Positions 25,599 to 33,641 are shown, counted from the stretch's first letter. The stretch is DNA of 64,000 bases from Sphingobacterium hotanense (GCF_008274825.1 NZ_CP030848.1:4426255-4490254); one strand, 5' to 3'. Notes: a model not told the origin generated them from the letters alone. Numbers and translations are program-made.

Positions 25599-25606
25599 CA
25601 AAACTA
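25599..25606 (-). promoter_or_regulatory. -7 promoter box upstream of the carboxypeptidase-regulatory-like gene
   Basis: TAGTTTTG on the minus strand, 7 bases before the start codon; no clear -33 element. Suggests a promoter inside the envelope gene series with a very short leader. Confidence 0.5.
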
Positions 25607-25659
25607 CGTCTTAGAAGAATAGGTTGCTAATATTTAACATCTTTTAATGAGCCGTGTAA

Positions 25660-26508
25660 CTATTTTGATACGACTAGAAGCTGCCCAACATAGACGCTAT
25701 CTCCCGATAAGCCATTCATTTCTTTCAATGCGGCAACCGTGGTCTGATATCTGCTGGCAATATTTGTTAGTGTGTCGGAGGCTTTCACCTCATAGATCTG
25801 CATGGCCACCGGCTTTTTGATTTCCTCGGCCTGCACTTGTGGCTCTTCTACTTTCTTTTCTTCGATAATTTCTTCTACCCGTTCTGCTCTGGCAATTACT
25901 TCGATAGGTCTTTCTGCCACATCATACCGCTGTAGATTATAGCGCTCGATTAAATCGATGAGCAGCTCCGGATATCGAGGGTTAGTAGCATAGCCTGCCG
26001 CCTTCAGCCCGCGTGCCCAGCCTTTATAATCGTCTTTTTTCAACGTAAAGAGAGACTCATATCGCTTTCTTAGCAAGAATTGAGAATGGTCTTTAAATGA
26101 TTGTTCAGGATTGTTATATACGCGGAAGCAATCATTGACTGCATCGTCAGGTCGGGTTACGGAGCGGCCTGTCCAGGAGCCGCCGCACTTGATACCGAAG
26201 TGATTGTTTGCATTGACCGCTAGGTAGGAGTTTCCATTGCCCGATTCCAATAGCGCCTGCGCTAGCTTAATACTTGCAGGAATACCATACTTATTCATTT
26301 CTTCGATGGCAATGCCCTTATATCGATCGATATAGGCTAAACCGGTCATGGATACAGCACCCTTGTTTCCAGCATTTCCAGAACCATTGGGGCGATGGGT
26401 TGTCCCCTTGTTAGAACCCGGTTTCTGTAATACCGTAGAGCGTTTCGTTCCACATGAAACAAAAAATATGGCCAATATTAAACTGGCCAACATCAATCTC
26501 TTTGTCAT
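25660..26508 (-). CDS. Glucosaminidase lipoprotein with LysM domain
   Basis: 282 residues. Lipoprotein signal LASLILAIFFVSCGTKR. The glucosaminidase (FlgJ/Glucosaminidase, PF01832-type) domain is at about residues 60-195, with the catalytic Glu in ALLESGNGNS and NNHFGIKCGG, then YRVYNN-like and HSQFLLRKRY. A Glu-rich linker leads to a C-terminal LysM (about 236-280, YEVKASDTLTNIASRYQ and MNGLSGDSVYVGQLLVV), which binds peptidoglycan. It probably cleaves glycan strands while attached to the outer membrane. It lies 13 bases after a smaller paralogue lacking LysM, indicating tandem duplication followed by divergence. Confidence 0.91.
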   Translation of the reverse strand: MTKRLMLASLILAIFFVSCGTKRSTVLQKPGSNKGTTHRPNGSGNAGNKGAVSMTGLAYIDRYKGIAIEEMNKYGIPASIKLAQALLESGNGNSYLAVNANNHFGIKCGGSWTGRSVTRPDDAVNDCFRVYNNPEQSFKDHSQFLLRKRYESLFTLKKDDYKGWARGLKAAGYATNPRYPELLIDLIERYNLQRYDVAERPIEVIARAERVEEIIEEKKVEEPQVQAEEIKKPVAMQIYEVKASDTLTNIASRYQTTVAALKEMNGLSGDSVYVGQLLVVSK

Positions 26509-26521
26509 TCGTTAAGTACGA

Positions 26522-27028
26522 TTAATTCAGATTTATCTTTTCGTCGTATTTTTCTAAGTTGTATCTATCGATCGTAGAAATCACCTTACGCGACCAATCT
26601 CCGGTTTCCGAATAGCCAGATCTTGCAATCCCTTTCACCCAAGATTTATAGTCGTCTGATTCATGCTTATCGAACAAAGGTTTGGTAGCCTTTCTTCTTT
26701 GCAATAGCCCAACGAAATCTCTGTAAGAGTCTAACACTGAACCATAGCCTTTATAAGCAGAACGAATCTTCGTACTATTGTTTTTTCCCTTAATCCCGAA
26801 ATGGTTATTTAGGTACTTAGCGATACGGCTATTGCCGTAAGCACTTTCATGGATGGCTACAGCTAGTATTACTGATGCTGGAACCCCTGTTTCTCGCATT
26901 AAGCGTTGCGCATCTGTGCTGTGCTTCGCTATATACGATTTTGTTGTGTAGTCTTGCGCATGCAAGCTTAAAGTTGTAATTACGGTAAGTATACATACCA
27001 TAAAAATCTTTCTACAATGTTTTAGCAT
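26522..27028 (-). CDS. Secreted glucosaminidase, short paralogue
   Basis: 168 residues: signal peptide (cut near HAQD) plus one glucosaminidase domain with the catalytic-type Glu in AIHESAYGNSRI, followed by NNHFGIKG and YRDFVGLLQRR. It corresponds to the catalytic half of the next gene and lacks a LysM and a lipobox, so it should be soluble in the periplasm or secreted. 13 bases separate the pair. It follows the methyltransferase gene by 21 bases in the same direction. Confidence 0.88.
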   Translation of the reverse strand: MLKHCRKIFMVCILTVITTLSLHAQDYTTKSYIAKHSTDAQRLMRETGVPASVILAVAIHESAYGNSRIAKYLNNHFGIKGKNNSTKIRSAYKGYGSVLDSYRDFVGLLQRRKATKPLFDKHESDDYKSWVKGIARSGYSETGDWSRKVISTIDRYNLEKYDEKINLN

Positions 27029-27049
27029 AAACCTGTTTTTAGTTTAACA

Positions 27050-27685
27050 CTACTTTTTGCGTAGCACAAAAAGCCCGTCACGTATGGGAAGAATCAATTT
27101 TTCTACCCGATTATCACTCGCCAGTGTTTTGTTTAATTCAATAACTTGTTTTGTCTGACTGTCCGGCTTATCATCAAAAACCTTGCCTTTCCATAAGACA
27201 TTGTCTATTAATATCAAGCCTCCAGTCTTCACGCGATCAATAAGCTCCTGAAAGTAATATAGATTGCGTTTCTTATCAGCATCTATAAATATCAAGTCAA
27301 ACTGACCATCGATTGTTGGGATAACCTCCGCAGCGTCTCCGATATGATAAACGATTTGCGATGCATAATCCGACTGTTCAAAATAACCCTGAACGCGCTC
27401 TAGCTGCTCTTCGTTGATATCTATGGTATGTAAAACGCCTCCTTCTGCCAATCCCTCCGCTAAGCAAATCGTAGCATAGCCGGTGAATGTTCCTATTTCA
27501 AGCGCCAATGTAGGTTGTACCAATTTGCTAAGCATGGACAGCACCCTTCCTTGGTAATGTCCCGACAACATATGCGGCATGGTCTCCTTAAGATATGTCT
27601 CTCGATTGACCCTTTTTAACAACGCATTTTCCTCATCGGTAGTATCTTCCAAATAGGAATTTAGACGCTCAAATTCTTCAAACAT
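27050..27685 (-). CDS. O-methyltransferase (class I SAM-dependent, caffeoyl-CoA type)
   Basis: 211 residues from ATG 27685; an in-frame TTG at 27694 lies inside the promoter box and is rejected. SAM-binding motif I is ALEIGTFTGYATICLAEGL (about residue 60), then HTIDINEEQ and the metal-site region FDLIFIDADKKR (about residue 130), as in the cation-dependent OMT family. The methyl acceptor is unknown. Probable first gene of a run that continues into the two glucosaminidases; the link to peptidoglycan is positional only. Confidence 0.9.
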   Translation of the reverse strand: MFEEFERLNSYLEDTTDEENALLKRVNRETYLKETMPHMLSGHYQGRVLSMLSKLVQPTLALEIGTFTGYATICLAEGLAEGGVLHTIDINEEQLERVQGYFEQSDYASQIVYHIGDAAEVIPTIDGQFDLIFIDADKKRNLYYFQELIDRVKTGGLILIDNVLWKGKVFDDKPDSQTKQVIELNKTLASDNRVEKLILPIRDGLFVLRKK

Positions 27686-27691
27686 ACTGCG

Positions 27692-27722
27692 CAAAGGTAA
27701 AAATTTAGTTTTTATAAAACAA
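27692..27722 (-). promoter_or_regulatory. Promoter of the O-methyltransferase gene
   Basis: TACCTTTG (27692-27699) on the minus strand, with TTG (27720-27722) 20 bases upstream, and only 6 bases between the box and the ATG at 27685. The mRNA would have almost no leader. Confidence 0.65.
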
Positions 27723-27775
27723 TGATTTTTTATTTAAACACTTAATAATCAAAGTGTTACACGGTAACGGGAAAA

Positions 27776-27802
27776 CAAAAAAACCGCTTTTAAAGCGGTT
27801 TT
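27776..27802 (-). terminator. Terminator of the folE unit
   Basis: An 11-bp stem AAAACCGCTTT/AAAGCGGTTTT with a 1-base centre (27780-27802), followed on the minus strand by TTTT. It stands 24 bases after the folE stop. Confidence 0.85.
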
Positions 27803-27826
27803 AACAAGTATTTTATTCGTAGACTT

Positions 27827-28450
27827 TTAGTCCAAAGATGCCGTAATTAAGCGTAAAAACTCCGATCTCGTTACATCATTTTGAAACGCGCCGGTAAAAG
27901 CGGATGTGGTAGTCACCGAGTTTTGTTTCTGTACGCCACGCATCGCCATACACATGTGCTTACATTCGATAACGACAGCAACACCAGCTGGCTTCAAGGT
28001 ATCCTGAATACAGTCGCGAATCTCATTGGTTAAGCGCTCTTGTACCTGCAATCTGCGAGCGAACACATCCACGATACGTGGAATCTTGCTCAACCCTACA
28101 ATATGACCATTTGGAATATACGCGATATGCGCTTTCCCGAAGAATGGAAGCATATGATGCTCACACATCGAATACACTTCGATGTCCTTCACGACGACCA
28201 TCTGACTGTATTCCTCTGCAAACATCGCACTACGCAATACTTCCGAAGCGTCGATGTCATAACCGTGTGTCAAAAATTGCAATGCCTTCGCCACGCGCTC
28301 CGGTGTTTTCACCAAGCCTTCGCGGTTCGGGTCTTCACCTAAGGCGTCTAATATATCTTTATAGTGGTTTGCAATGCGCTCCACATGTTTTTCGTTGTAT
28401 TGATCTATTTTGATATAGCCGTCTTGTTCTGCTTCGTCAAAATCGTGCAT
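27827..28450 (-). CDS. folE: GTP cyclohydrolase I
   Basis: 207 residues. Zinc and active-site motifs are clear: YSMCEHHMLPFFGKAHIAYI, HIVGLSKIPRIVD, RLTNEI, and CKHMCMAMRGVQKQ. It converts GTP to 7,8-dihydroneopterin triphosphate, entry to folate, and also to tetrahydropterin or queuosine synthesis. It starts 26 bases after a 6-pyruvoyl-tetrahydropterin-synthase-like gene on the same strand, which uses its product. A terminator follows. The first 20 residues are acidic and variable, as usual. Confidence 0.96.
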   Translation of the reverse strand: MHDFDEAEQDGYIKIDQYNEKHVERIANHYKDILDALGEDPNREGLVKTPERVAKALQFLTHGYDIDASEVLRSAMFAEEYSQMVVVKDIEVYSMCEHHMLPFFGKAHIAYIPNGHIVGLSKIPRIVDVFARRLQVQERLTNEIRDCIQDTLKPAGVAVVIECKHMCMAMRGVQKQNSVTTTSAFTGAFQNDVTRSEFLRLITASLD

Positions 28451-28476
28451 ATTCTTTCCTTTAAACTAATGATGAA

Positions 28477-28890
28477 TTAATCGCCGAAGTATTCGACCGA
28501 GTTATTTTCCGTTTCGTGCAAACGAATGGCATGAAGCGTTACATTTTCCTTTGCAAAGTGAGGTTTCAGGATATGGAAGATTTCCATTGCAATCACTTCC
28601 GTCGAAGCCATCTTGTCTTTCATAAAGTCAACATCGAGGTTAATGTTCTTATGATCCAGTTTATCGATAATCTGCGTGTTAATGATTTCTTTCATCAACT
28701 TAAGGTCGATCAAGAACCCGGTTTCTGGGTTTATCTCGCCCTTAACGGTAACAAACAGATCATAGTTATGGCCATGCCAATTAGGGTTTGCACAGATCCC
28801 GAAAACTCGTTCATTTTCTTCCGGAGTCCAGTCTTCTCTATGCAATTTATGGGCAGCGTTAAATCGTTCGCGTCGTGTTATATAAATCAT
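28477..28890 (-). CDS. 6-pyruvoyl-tetrahydropterin synthase / 6-carboxytetrahydropterin synthase family
   Basis: 137 residues, the family's normal size. Zinc ligands are H14 (FNAAHKLH), H39 and H41 (CANPNWHGHNY); the catalytic Cys is C33, with the Asp-His pair in DKLDHKNI and the substrate Glu in LHETENNSVEY. The spacing C-x5-HGH is that of animal-type PTPS (PTPS-II), whereas queuosine-pathway QueD has C-x3-HGH. It may therefore make 6-pyruvoyl-tetrahydropterin (tetrahydrobiopterin route) instead of the queuosine intermediate. Paired with folE, which makes its substrate. A promoter box ends 4 bases before the ATG, so the leader is extremely short. Confidence 0.88.
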   Translation of the reverse strand: MIYITRRERFNAAHKLHREDWTPEENERVFGICANPNWHGHNYDLFVTVKGEINPETGFLIDLKLMKEIINTQIIDKLDHKNINLDVDFMKDKMASTEVIAMEIFHILKPHFAKENVTLHAIRLHETENNSVEYFGD

Positions 28891-28894
28891 AGTA

Positions 28895-28902
28895 CAAAGA
28901 TA
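28895..28902 (-). promoter_or_regulatory. -7 box of the PTPS-folE unit
   Basis: TATCTTTG on the minus strand, 4 bases before the ATG at 28890. The start point would fall at or next to the start codon. No clear -33 TTTG. Confidence 0.6.
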
Positions 28903-28942
28903 GCGTTATTTAATGTAATTTAGCGTGCATCCATTTAGACAT

Positions 28943-29569
28943 ATGAAAATTCTTATCGTCGCAGCAACCGAATTCGAAATAGCAGAATCCATCCCCTTTT
29001 TACAAGAGTATCAGGTTGATTATCTGATTACTGGCGTCGGTATGACCGCAACAGCATTCGCGCTAGGACAACGTTTAGCTAGTGAATCCTATGATCTGCT
29101 CGTCAACGTCGGCATTGCAGGCACATTCGACCCTTCGCGATCGCTGGGCGACCTTGTTCGGGTTACGAAAGACCAGATATATCAATTCGGAGCTGAGGAC
29201 AAGGGCAACTTTGTTTCGATCGAGACACTAGGGTTTGGACACTCCAGCTTTCACGCTGTATTGCCCGAAATGCAGCTCCCTCCAGTATATACGCAATTGG
29301 ATGCTGTTGAAGGCATCTCTGTCAACAAAGTGCACGGCAGTGAACAGTCCATCAGCGAGCTTAACCATACGTTAAGCACCCAAACCATTGAAAGCATGGA
29401 AGGCGCCGCTTTTTTCTACTGCGCAACGCAAGCCAATGTGCCGGCCATTCAGGTTCGATCCATCTCCAATCATGTAGAACCCCGAAACACAAAAAACTGG
29501 AACATTCCTGATGCACTAAGCAAATTGAACCGCTGGTTGCGGGAATTTATCCTCCAACATAGGTCATAA
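28943..29569 (+). CDS. mqnB: Futalosine hydrolase
   Basis: 208 residues from ATG 28943 (MKILIVAATEFE); an in-frame GTG six codons upstream overlaps the divergent promoter region and is less likely. Nucleosidase-phosphorylase fold with TGVGMTATAFALG, LLVNVGIAGTFD, then SMEGAAFFYCA (the Glu/Asp purine-site motif) and RSISNHVEPRN, characteristic of MqnB. It removes the base from futalosine in the menaquinone pathway, consistent with a menaquinone-respiring Bacteroidota. The MTA/SAH nucleosidase family is the alternative. Divergent from the PTPS gene; the two start codons are 52 bases apart. Confidence 0.86.
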   Translation: MKILIVAATEFEIAESIPFLQEYQVDYLITGVGMTATAFALGQRLASESYDLLVNVGIAGTFDPSRSLGDLVRVTKDQIYQFGAEDKGNFVSIETLGFGHSSFHAVLPEMQLPPVYTQLDAVEGISVNKVHGSEQSISELNHTLSTQTIESMEGAAFFYCATQANVPAIQVRSISNHVEPRNTKNWNIPDALSKLNRWLREFILQHRS

Positions 29570-29649
29570 TATTGTGATTATTTGCGATGAACGATACGTG
29601 TCCCTCGAAAATAGTACATGTGTTCGTGCTAATTATTGAGAAAATATAG

Positions 29650-29657
29650 TATTTTTG
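29650..29657 (+). promoter_or_regulatory. -7 box of pdhB
   Basis: TATTTTTG, 32 bases before the ATG at 29690. No -33 TTTG at 19 bases. It makes the upstream in-frame codons (from 29636) non-coding. Confidence 0.6.
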
Positions 29658-29689
29658 CATATCTTAAAAAGACACTATTCCTAACACTG

Positions 29690-30676
29690 ATGAGAGAAAT
29701 ACAATTCAGAGAAGCGCTTCGCGAAGCAATGAACGAAGAGATGCGTAAAGATGAAACAATTTTTTTAATGGGCGAGGAAGTCGCTGAATATAACGGTGCT
29801 TACAAAGTAAGTCAAGGTATGCTTGATGAATTTGGTGCTAAACGTGTTATTGACACACCTATCGCTGAGCTTGGTTTCGCAGGTATTGGTGTTGGTGCTG
29901 CTATGAATGGTTTAAAACCAATTGTTGAATTCATGACATTCAACTTCTCTTTAGTAGCTATCGACCAAGTTATCAATGCTGCTGCAAAGATTCACCAAAT
30001 GAGCGGTGGTCAATTCAGCTGTCCAATCGTATTTAGAGGTCCTACAGGAAATGCGGGTCAATTAGCGGCTCAGCACTCTCAAAACTTCGAGAACTGGTTT
30101 GCAAACACTCCAGGACTTAAAGTTGTAGTTCCTTCAAACCCATATGACGCAAAAGGTCTTTTAAAATCATCGATCATCGATCCAGATCCAGTAATCTTTA
30201 TGGAGTCTGAGGTTATGTATGGTGATAAAGGTCAAGTTCCTGAAGAAGAGTATTACTTACCTATCGGAAAAGCAAACTTAGTAAAAGAAGGTACAGACGT
30301 TACAATCGTTTCTTTCGGTAAAATGGTTCCTCGCGTAGTAATCCCTGCGGTAGAAGAACTAGCGAAGGAAGGTATCAATGCTGAATTAATCGACTTACGT
30401 TCAGTTCGTCCAATTGACTTCCCAGCAATCATCGAATCTGTAAAGAAAACAAACCGTTTAGTAATTGTTGAAGAAGCATGGCCTATCGCTTCAATTTCTT
30501 CAGAAATTACTTTCCACGTTCAAAAACACGCTTTCGACTACTTAGACGCTCCAGTTATCCGCGTTACATCTGCAGATGTACCTCTAGGATACGCTCCTAC
30601 ATTAGTAGAAGCATCACTTCCTAGCATCGCTAAAGTTGTAAAAGCGGTGAAAGAAGTATCTTACGTTAAAAAGTAA
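29690..30676 (+). CDS. pdhB: Pyruvate dehydrogenase E1 component, beta subunit
   Basis: 328 residues from MREIQFREALREAMNEE, the normal start of the family; the further upstream codons lie in promoter sequence. Transketolase pyrimidine-binding domain (FLMGEEVAEYNGAYKVSQG, then IDTPIAELGFAGIGVGAA with the TPP-site Glu) and transketolase C-terminal domain (ELIDLRSVRPIDFPAI). With the alpha subunit it decarboxylates pyruvate and passes the acetyl group to E2 lipoate. The alpha subunit gene is not next to it. Codon use is highly biased, as in the peroxiredoxin gene. An 18-19 bp terminator stem follows 13 bases after the stop. Confidence 0.95.
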   Translation: MREIQFREALREAMNEEMRKDETIFLMGEEVAEYNGAYKVSQGMLDEFGAKRVIDTPIAELGFAGIGVGAAMNGLKPIVEFMTFNFSLVAIDQVINAAAKIHQMSGGQFSCPIVFRGPTGNAGQLAAQHSQNFENWFANTPGLKVVVPSNPYDAKGLLKSSIIDPDPVIFMESEVMYGDKGQVPEEEYYLPIGKANLVKEGTDVTIVSFGKMVPRVVIPAVEELAKEGINAELIDLRSVRPIDFPAIIESVKKTNRLVIVEEAWPIASISSEITFHVQKHAFDYLDAPVIRVTSADVPLGYAPTLVEASLPSIAKVVKAVKEVSYVKK

Positions 30677-30689
30677 AAAATATTTAAAT

Positions 30690-30730
30690 AAACCAAAAAG
30701 AGCTGCCCAAATGGGCAGCTCTTTTTGGTT
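30690..30730 (+). terminator. Terminator of pdhB
   Basis: A nearly perfect palindrome: AACCAAAAAGAGCTGCCCA paired with TGGGCAGCTCTTTTTGGTT, 2-base centre. One of the longest stems in the window; the arms supply the T-run on both strands. Confidence 0.85.
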
Positions 30731-30733
30731 TAT

Positions 30734-30937
30734 TTAGACGTTAGATATTAGATTTTAGACATTAGAATATGCTGTATTTGAATTCCAGGAAAGGAAGGAT
30801 GCAAGGATGACCTTGATCCTGCGAATCTTTAAATCCTTCCTTTCTTGGTTCAAAACAATCTTCTCATTCTAAACCAAAGGTTCAAAAACGAGCCGAGCAT
30901 ACTCTAATGTTTTATATCTCACATCAAAATCTAACTA
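30734..30937 (+). repeat. Intergenic repeat, copy B
   Basis: Directly follows the pdhB terminator. Outer module TTAGACGTTAGATATTAGAT (start 30734, to about 30766), then purine module CCAGGAAAGGAAGGATG (30785-30810), its reverse complement ATCCTTCCTTTCTTGGTTC (about 30833-30851), and a closing inverted outer module TCTAATGTTTTATATCTCAC (30904-30937). The purine and pyrimidine modules can pair to form a hairpin. Same architecture as the copies at 4.3 and 54.7 kb. Confidence 0.72.
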
Positions 30938-30968
30938 CCAACTACGACAAAAAAACATTACTCCCCAA

Positions 30969-31030
30969 TTCAAACCCTATGTATAACCATTTCAGACCCG
31001 CTTCCAAGGGTTGTGATAGGGTTTTGATAT
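30969..31030 (+). repeat. Conserved hairpin, copy 1
   Basis: AAACCCTAT (30972-30980) pairs perfectly with ATAGGGTTT (31016-31024); an inner AACC/GGTT pair is also possible. A related hairpin lies at 55996-56064, with the shared pieces TTCAAACCC, GCTTC and AAGGG in the same order but the outer stem changed in a compensating way. No frame codes here. The rest of the gap, 31031-31177, shows nothing further. Confidence 0.55.
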
Positions 31031-31177
31031 GACCTTAAAAGGGGATGTACTCATAGGAAGTTAAATATTTGTAGATGCCTGGCTAGGTAGCGGTTCAATT
31101 ACTTATTTTTTTATGTACTTTAGAGCATTCTATAAATTTAAGCATATAACACTAACATTGTAGACAAAACATAAACT

Positions 31178-31924
31178 ATGAAAAAACTATTCGTATTATT
31201 CTTACTATCATCTGCTGCATTATATACTAAAGCGCAACAAGTTGAATTTAAAATCAATATTCCTCTAAATAAGTCTTTTAAGCAAACGACCATCATGAAA
31301 ACGGATGTGGAAGGAGAGCAAAGCTTAATCATGGACATGAACATGAAAAATACTGTTACAGGGATTAAGAAAGAGGGTGGCAATTATGTATTTGAGTCCG
31401 TAACAGACGCTATTAAGATGGATATGGACGCGGGGATGATGACGATGTCATATGATTCCGAAAATCCTTCAGACGATCCTATGGCAAAAATGCTGGCTGC
31501 GGAGATGGAAAAATTAATCGGCAAGAAGACTGTGATGACTATCTCAGAGAAAGGAAAACTGGTGGATGTAGCGATGCCTGAAGGAGTGGATACACCTGCC
31601 GGGCAGTCGATGGAGAACATGGGGATGACAGCGAGCTACCCTGACGGTGCGGTAAATCCTGGAGACACTTGGAATTCGGAGATCGATAGCAAACAAACGA
31701 AAATCAAAGCATTGAACAAGTATGTAGGTAAAGATGCTGAAGGATATATCATCGAGTCTACAGGCGATGTTTTCACGCCGACTGACGAGAAGATTGGATC
31801 ATTCACTTCGAAATATGTATTGGACGAGAAAACCCACTATACCAAAGGCGCTAATATGAAAATGGATATGGATGCGCAAGGACAAAAGGTGGTTATTGAA
31901 ATGAACATCACTGTAACCCCGTAA
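31178..31924 (+). CDS. Secreted DUF6263-like protein
   Basis: 248 residues: signal peptide (MKKLFVLFLLSSAALYTKAQ), then a single beta-rich domain unusually rich in methionine (TIMKTDVEGEQSLIMDMNM, GMMTMSYDSENPSDDPMAKM). From memory it matches the DUF6263 family of Bacteroidota; function unknown. The late motif NPGDTWNSEID is typical of such proteins. Single-gene unit: upstream is the repeat region, downstream a bidirectional terminator shared with gcvH. Confidence 0.78.
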   Translation: MKKLFVLFLLSSAALYTKAQQVEFKINIPLNKSFKQTTIMKTDVEGEQSLIMDMNMKNTVTGIKKEGGNYVFESVTDAIKMDMDAGMMTMSYDSENPSDDPMAKMLAAEMEKLIGKKTVMTISEKGKLVDVAMPEGVDTPAGQSMENMGMTASYPDGAVNPGDTWNSEIDSKQTKIKALNKYVGKDAEGYIIESTGDVFTPTDEKIGSFTSKYVLDEKTHYTKGANMKMDMDAQGQKVVIEMNITVTP

Positions 31925-31940
31925 GGTACTTAGATAAAGA

Positions 31941-31974
31941 AAAAGCCCGATTGCAAGCAATCGGGCTTTTTTTA
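31941..31974. terminator. Bidirectional terminator between the DUF6263-like gene and gcvH
   Basis: A perfect 14-bp palindrome with arm AAAAGCCCGATTGC and 2-base centre, T-runs on both strands. It lies 17 bases after one stop and 17 after the other, so it serves both convergent genes. Confidence 0.9.
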
Positions 31975-31990
31975 TGGATTTCGCTTAAGA

Positions 31991-32371
31991 TTAAGCGTTG
32001 ATTTCTGATTTGTATTGATCTGCTGTTAATAATGCATCAACATCTGCAGCATTGTTCAATTTCACACGGATAATCCAACCTTCACCGTAAGGATCCGAAT
32101 TTACTAATTCAGGAGATGCATCGATCGCATCGTTTACTTCTAAGATTGTCGCTGTAACTGGGATAAATAAGTCAGATACAGTTTTCACCGCTTCAATAGT
32201 ACCGAATACTTCGTTCGCTGCTACTTCTTCACCCACTGTATTGATATCTACGAATACGATATCTCCTAATTCGCGTTGTGCGAAGTCTGTAATACCGATA
32301 ACAGCTTCATCACCTTCCACACGAATCCATTCGTGATCTTTGGTGTATTTTAATTCAGAAGGAAAATTCAT
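31991..32371 (-). CDS. gcvH: Glycine cleavage system H protein
   Basis: 126 residues. The lipoyl-attachment lysine is K63 in GTIEAVKTVSDLF; the N-terminus YTKDHEWIRVEGDEAVIGIT is typical. It carries the aminomethyl group between the P, T and L proteins of glycine cleavage. The other gcv genes are not adjacent. It has its own consensus promoter (TTTG-19-TATTTTTG) and shares a terminator with the convergent gene. Biased codon use suggests high expression. Confidence 0.97.
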   Translation of the reverse strand: MNFPSELKYTKDHEWIRVEGDEAVIGITDFAQRELGDIVFVDINTVGEEVAANEVFGTIEAVKTVSDLFIPVTATILEVNDAIDASPELVNSDPYGEGWIIRVKLNNAADVDALLTADQYKSEINA

Positions 32372-32393
32372 GTTTTTAATTTTTGTATTTCCC

Positions 32394-32424
32394 CAAAAAT
32401 AGGATTAAGAAAGGAGATTACAAA
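32394..32424 (-). promoter_or_regulatory. Bacteroidota-type promoter of gcvH
   Basis: Minus strand TTTG (32421-32424), 19 bases, TATTTTTG (32394-32401): an exact consensus match, 22 bases before the ATG. Confidence 0.85.
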
Positions 32425-32444
32425 TTTAAATGTATTTTTATCGT

Positions 32445-33641
32445 ATGAATAAGAGTATCGTTAAGCTGGCGAAAATAAGCCAAAAGGAAGAGCGTTTAAT
32501 TATCGGTTTGATGTCCGGAACTTCGTTGGATGGTTTAGATATTGCCTTGTGTAGAATTGCCGGCTCCGGCACTTCAACCGAATTATCGCTTCTTCACTTT
32601 ACAACGATGCCTTATGAAGACGAGTTCAGAGAATGGGTCCGTCAGGTGTTTGCGAAACGCGAGATAGATCATCAGGTACTTTGTGGGCTTAACGCTTACG
32701 TCGCTGAGGTCCATGCGCGTCTTATCCTAGATGCCCTAACCGAATGGGGTATTGATCCGGAAGAAATCGACGCGATTGCTAGTCATGGACAAACCGTATT
32801 TCACGCGCCACAGTCACTTACCGGCGACAACCGCTTGCCCAATTCTACGCTACAGATTGGCGATGGCGATCATTTTGCAGTACGTACGGGCATCATTACC
32901 TTAAGCGACTTCCGACAGAAGCATTTGGCTGCAGGCGGCGAAGGAGCTCCTTTGGCGGCCTATGGCGATTATCTTTTATTTAGCTCTCCCGATGAGCACA
33001 GGATATTATTGAATATTGGCGGTATCTCTAATTTTACGTTCTTACCACAGGTCGGAACCGGCTTGGAAGCTTATGCTACAGATTTAGGACCGGGTAATAC
33101 CATGATGAATCAGTATATATTTCACCATTTTGGGAAGGAGATGGATTTAGATGCTGAACTCGCTCTATCAGGCAAAGCAGATCCTAATCTATTGAAACGT
33201 TTAATAAGCCATAACTTTTTGGCCCTTCCTTTCCCGAAAACAACCGGTCCAGAACTGTTCAACTTAGACTACTTGAGCCTTTGTCTGGAAGATTTACATT
33301 CTAATCAAGATTTCTCCCATGCGGATATCATGGCCACGTTGAACACATTTTCTGCTGAAACAATGATAGAGGGTATTAAAAGGGCAATCGAAGGCTTAGA
33401 AAACATAAAGGTCTATGTAAGCGGTGGGGGCTTGCACAATCCTATGCTTATGAAACAACTGAAAGCAGCTTTCCCGAATGCAGTATCCTCTTTCCTACAA
33501 TTGGGATTGGATCCCGACGCGAAAGAAGCCTGTCTTTTTGCGGTGCTAGCCAATGAAACATTGGCCGGAGATCCGAATAACGTGACTTCCATCAAAGACT
33601 CTCCAGCGGTATGTATGGGGAAAATCAGCCTTCCCTATTGA
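32445..33641 (+). CDS. anmK: Anhydro-N-acetylmuramic acid kinase
   Basis: 398 residues from ATG 32445; an in-frame ATG at 32430 is possible, but a TATTTTTA promoter-like box lies between the two. The sugar-kinase fold starts IIGLMSGTSLDGLDIALCR; IGDGDHFAVRTGI, LNIGGISNFTFLP and YATDLGPGNTMMNQY are diagnostic. It phosphorylates and opens 1,6-anhydro-MurNAc to MurNAc-6-phosphate in peptidoglycan recycling, matching the several peptidoglycan hydrolases in this window. Its last 7 bases overlap the convergent DUF2461 gene. Confidence 0.95.
   Translation: MNKSIVKLAKISQKEERLIIGLMSGTSLDGLDIALCRIAGSGTSTELSLLHFTTMPYEDEFREWVRQVFAKREIDHQVLCGLNAYVAEVHARLILDALTEWGIDPEEIDAIASHGQTVFHAPQSLTGDNRLPNSTLQIGDGDHFAVRTGIITLSDFRQKHLAAGGEGAPLAAYGDYLLFSSPDEHRILLNIGGISNFTFLPQVGTGLEAYATDLGPGNTMMNQYIFHHFGKEMDLDAELALSGKADPNLLKRLISHNFLALPFPKTTGPELFNLDYLSLCLEDLHSNQDFSHADIMATLNTFSAETMIEGIKRAIEGLENIKVYVSGGGLHNPMLMKQLKAAFPNAVSSFLQLGLDPDAKEACLFAVLANETLAGDPNNVTSIKDSPAVCMGKISLPY

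Noticed and set aside
26447..26460. GTTCCACATGAAAC, similar to a parS site, in the glucosaminidase gene
   Set aside because: The invariant CACGTG core is broken (CACATG), and it lies in a coding region where the sequence is explained by the protein. Not counted as a segregation site.
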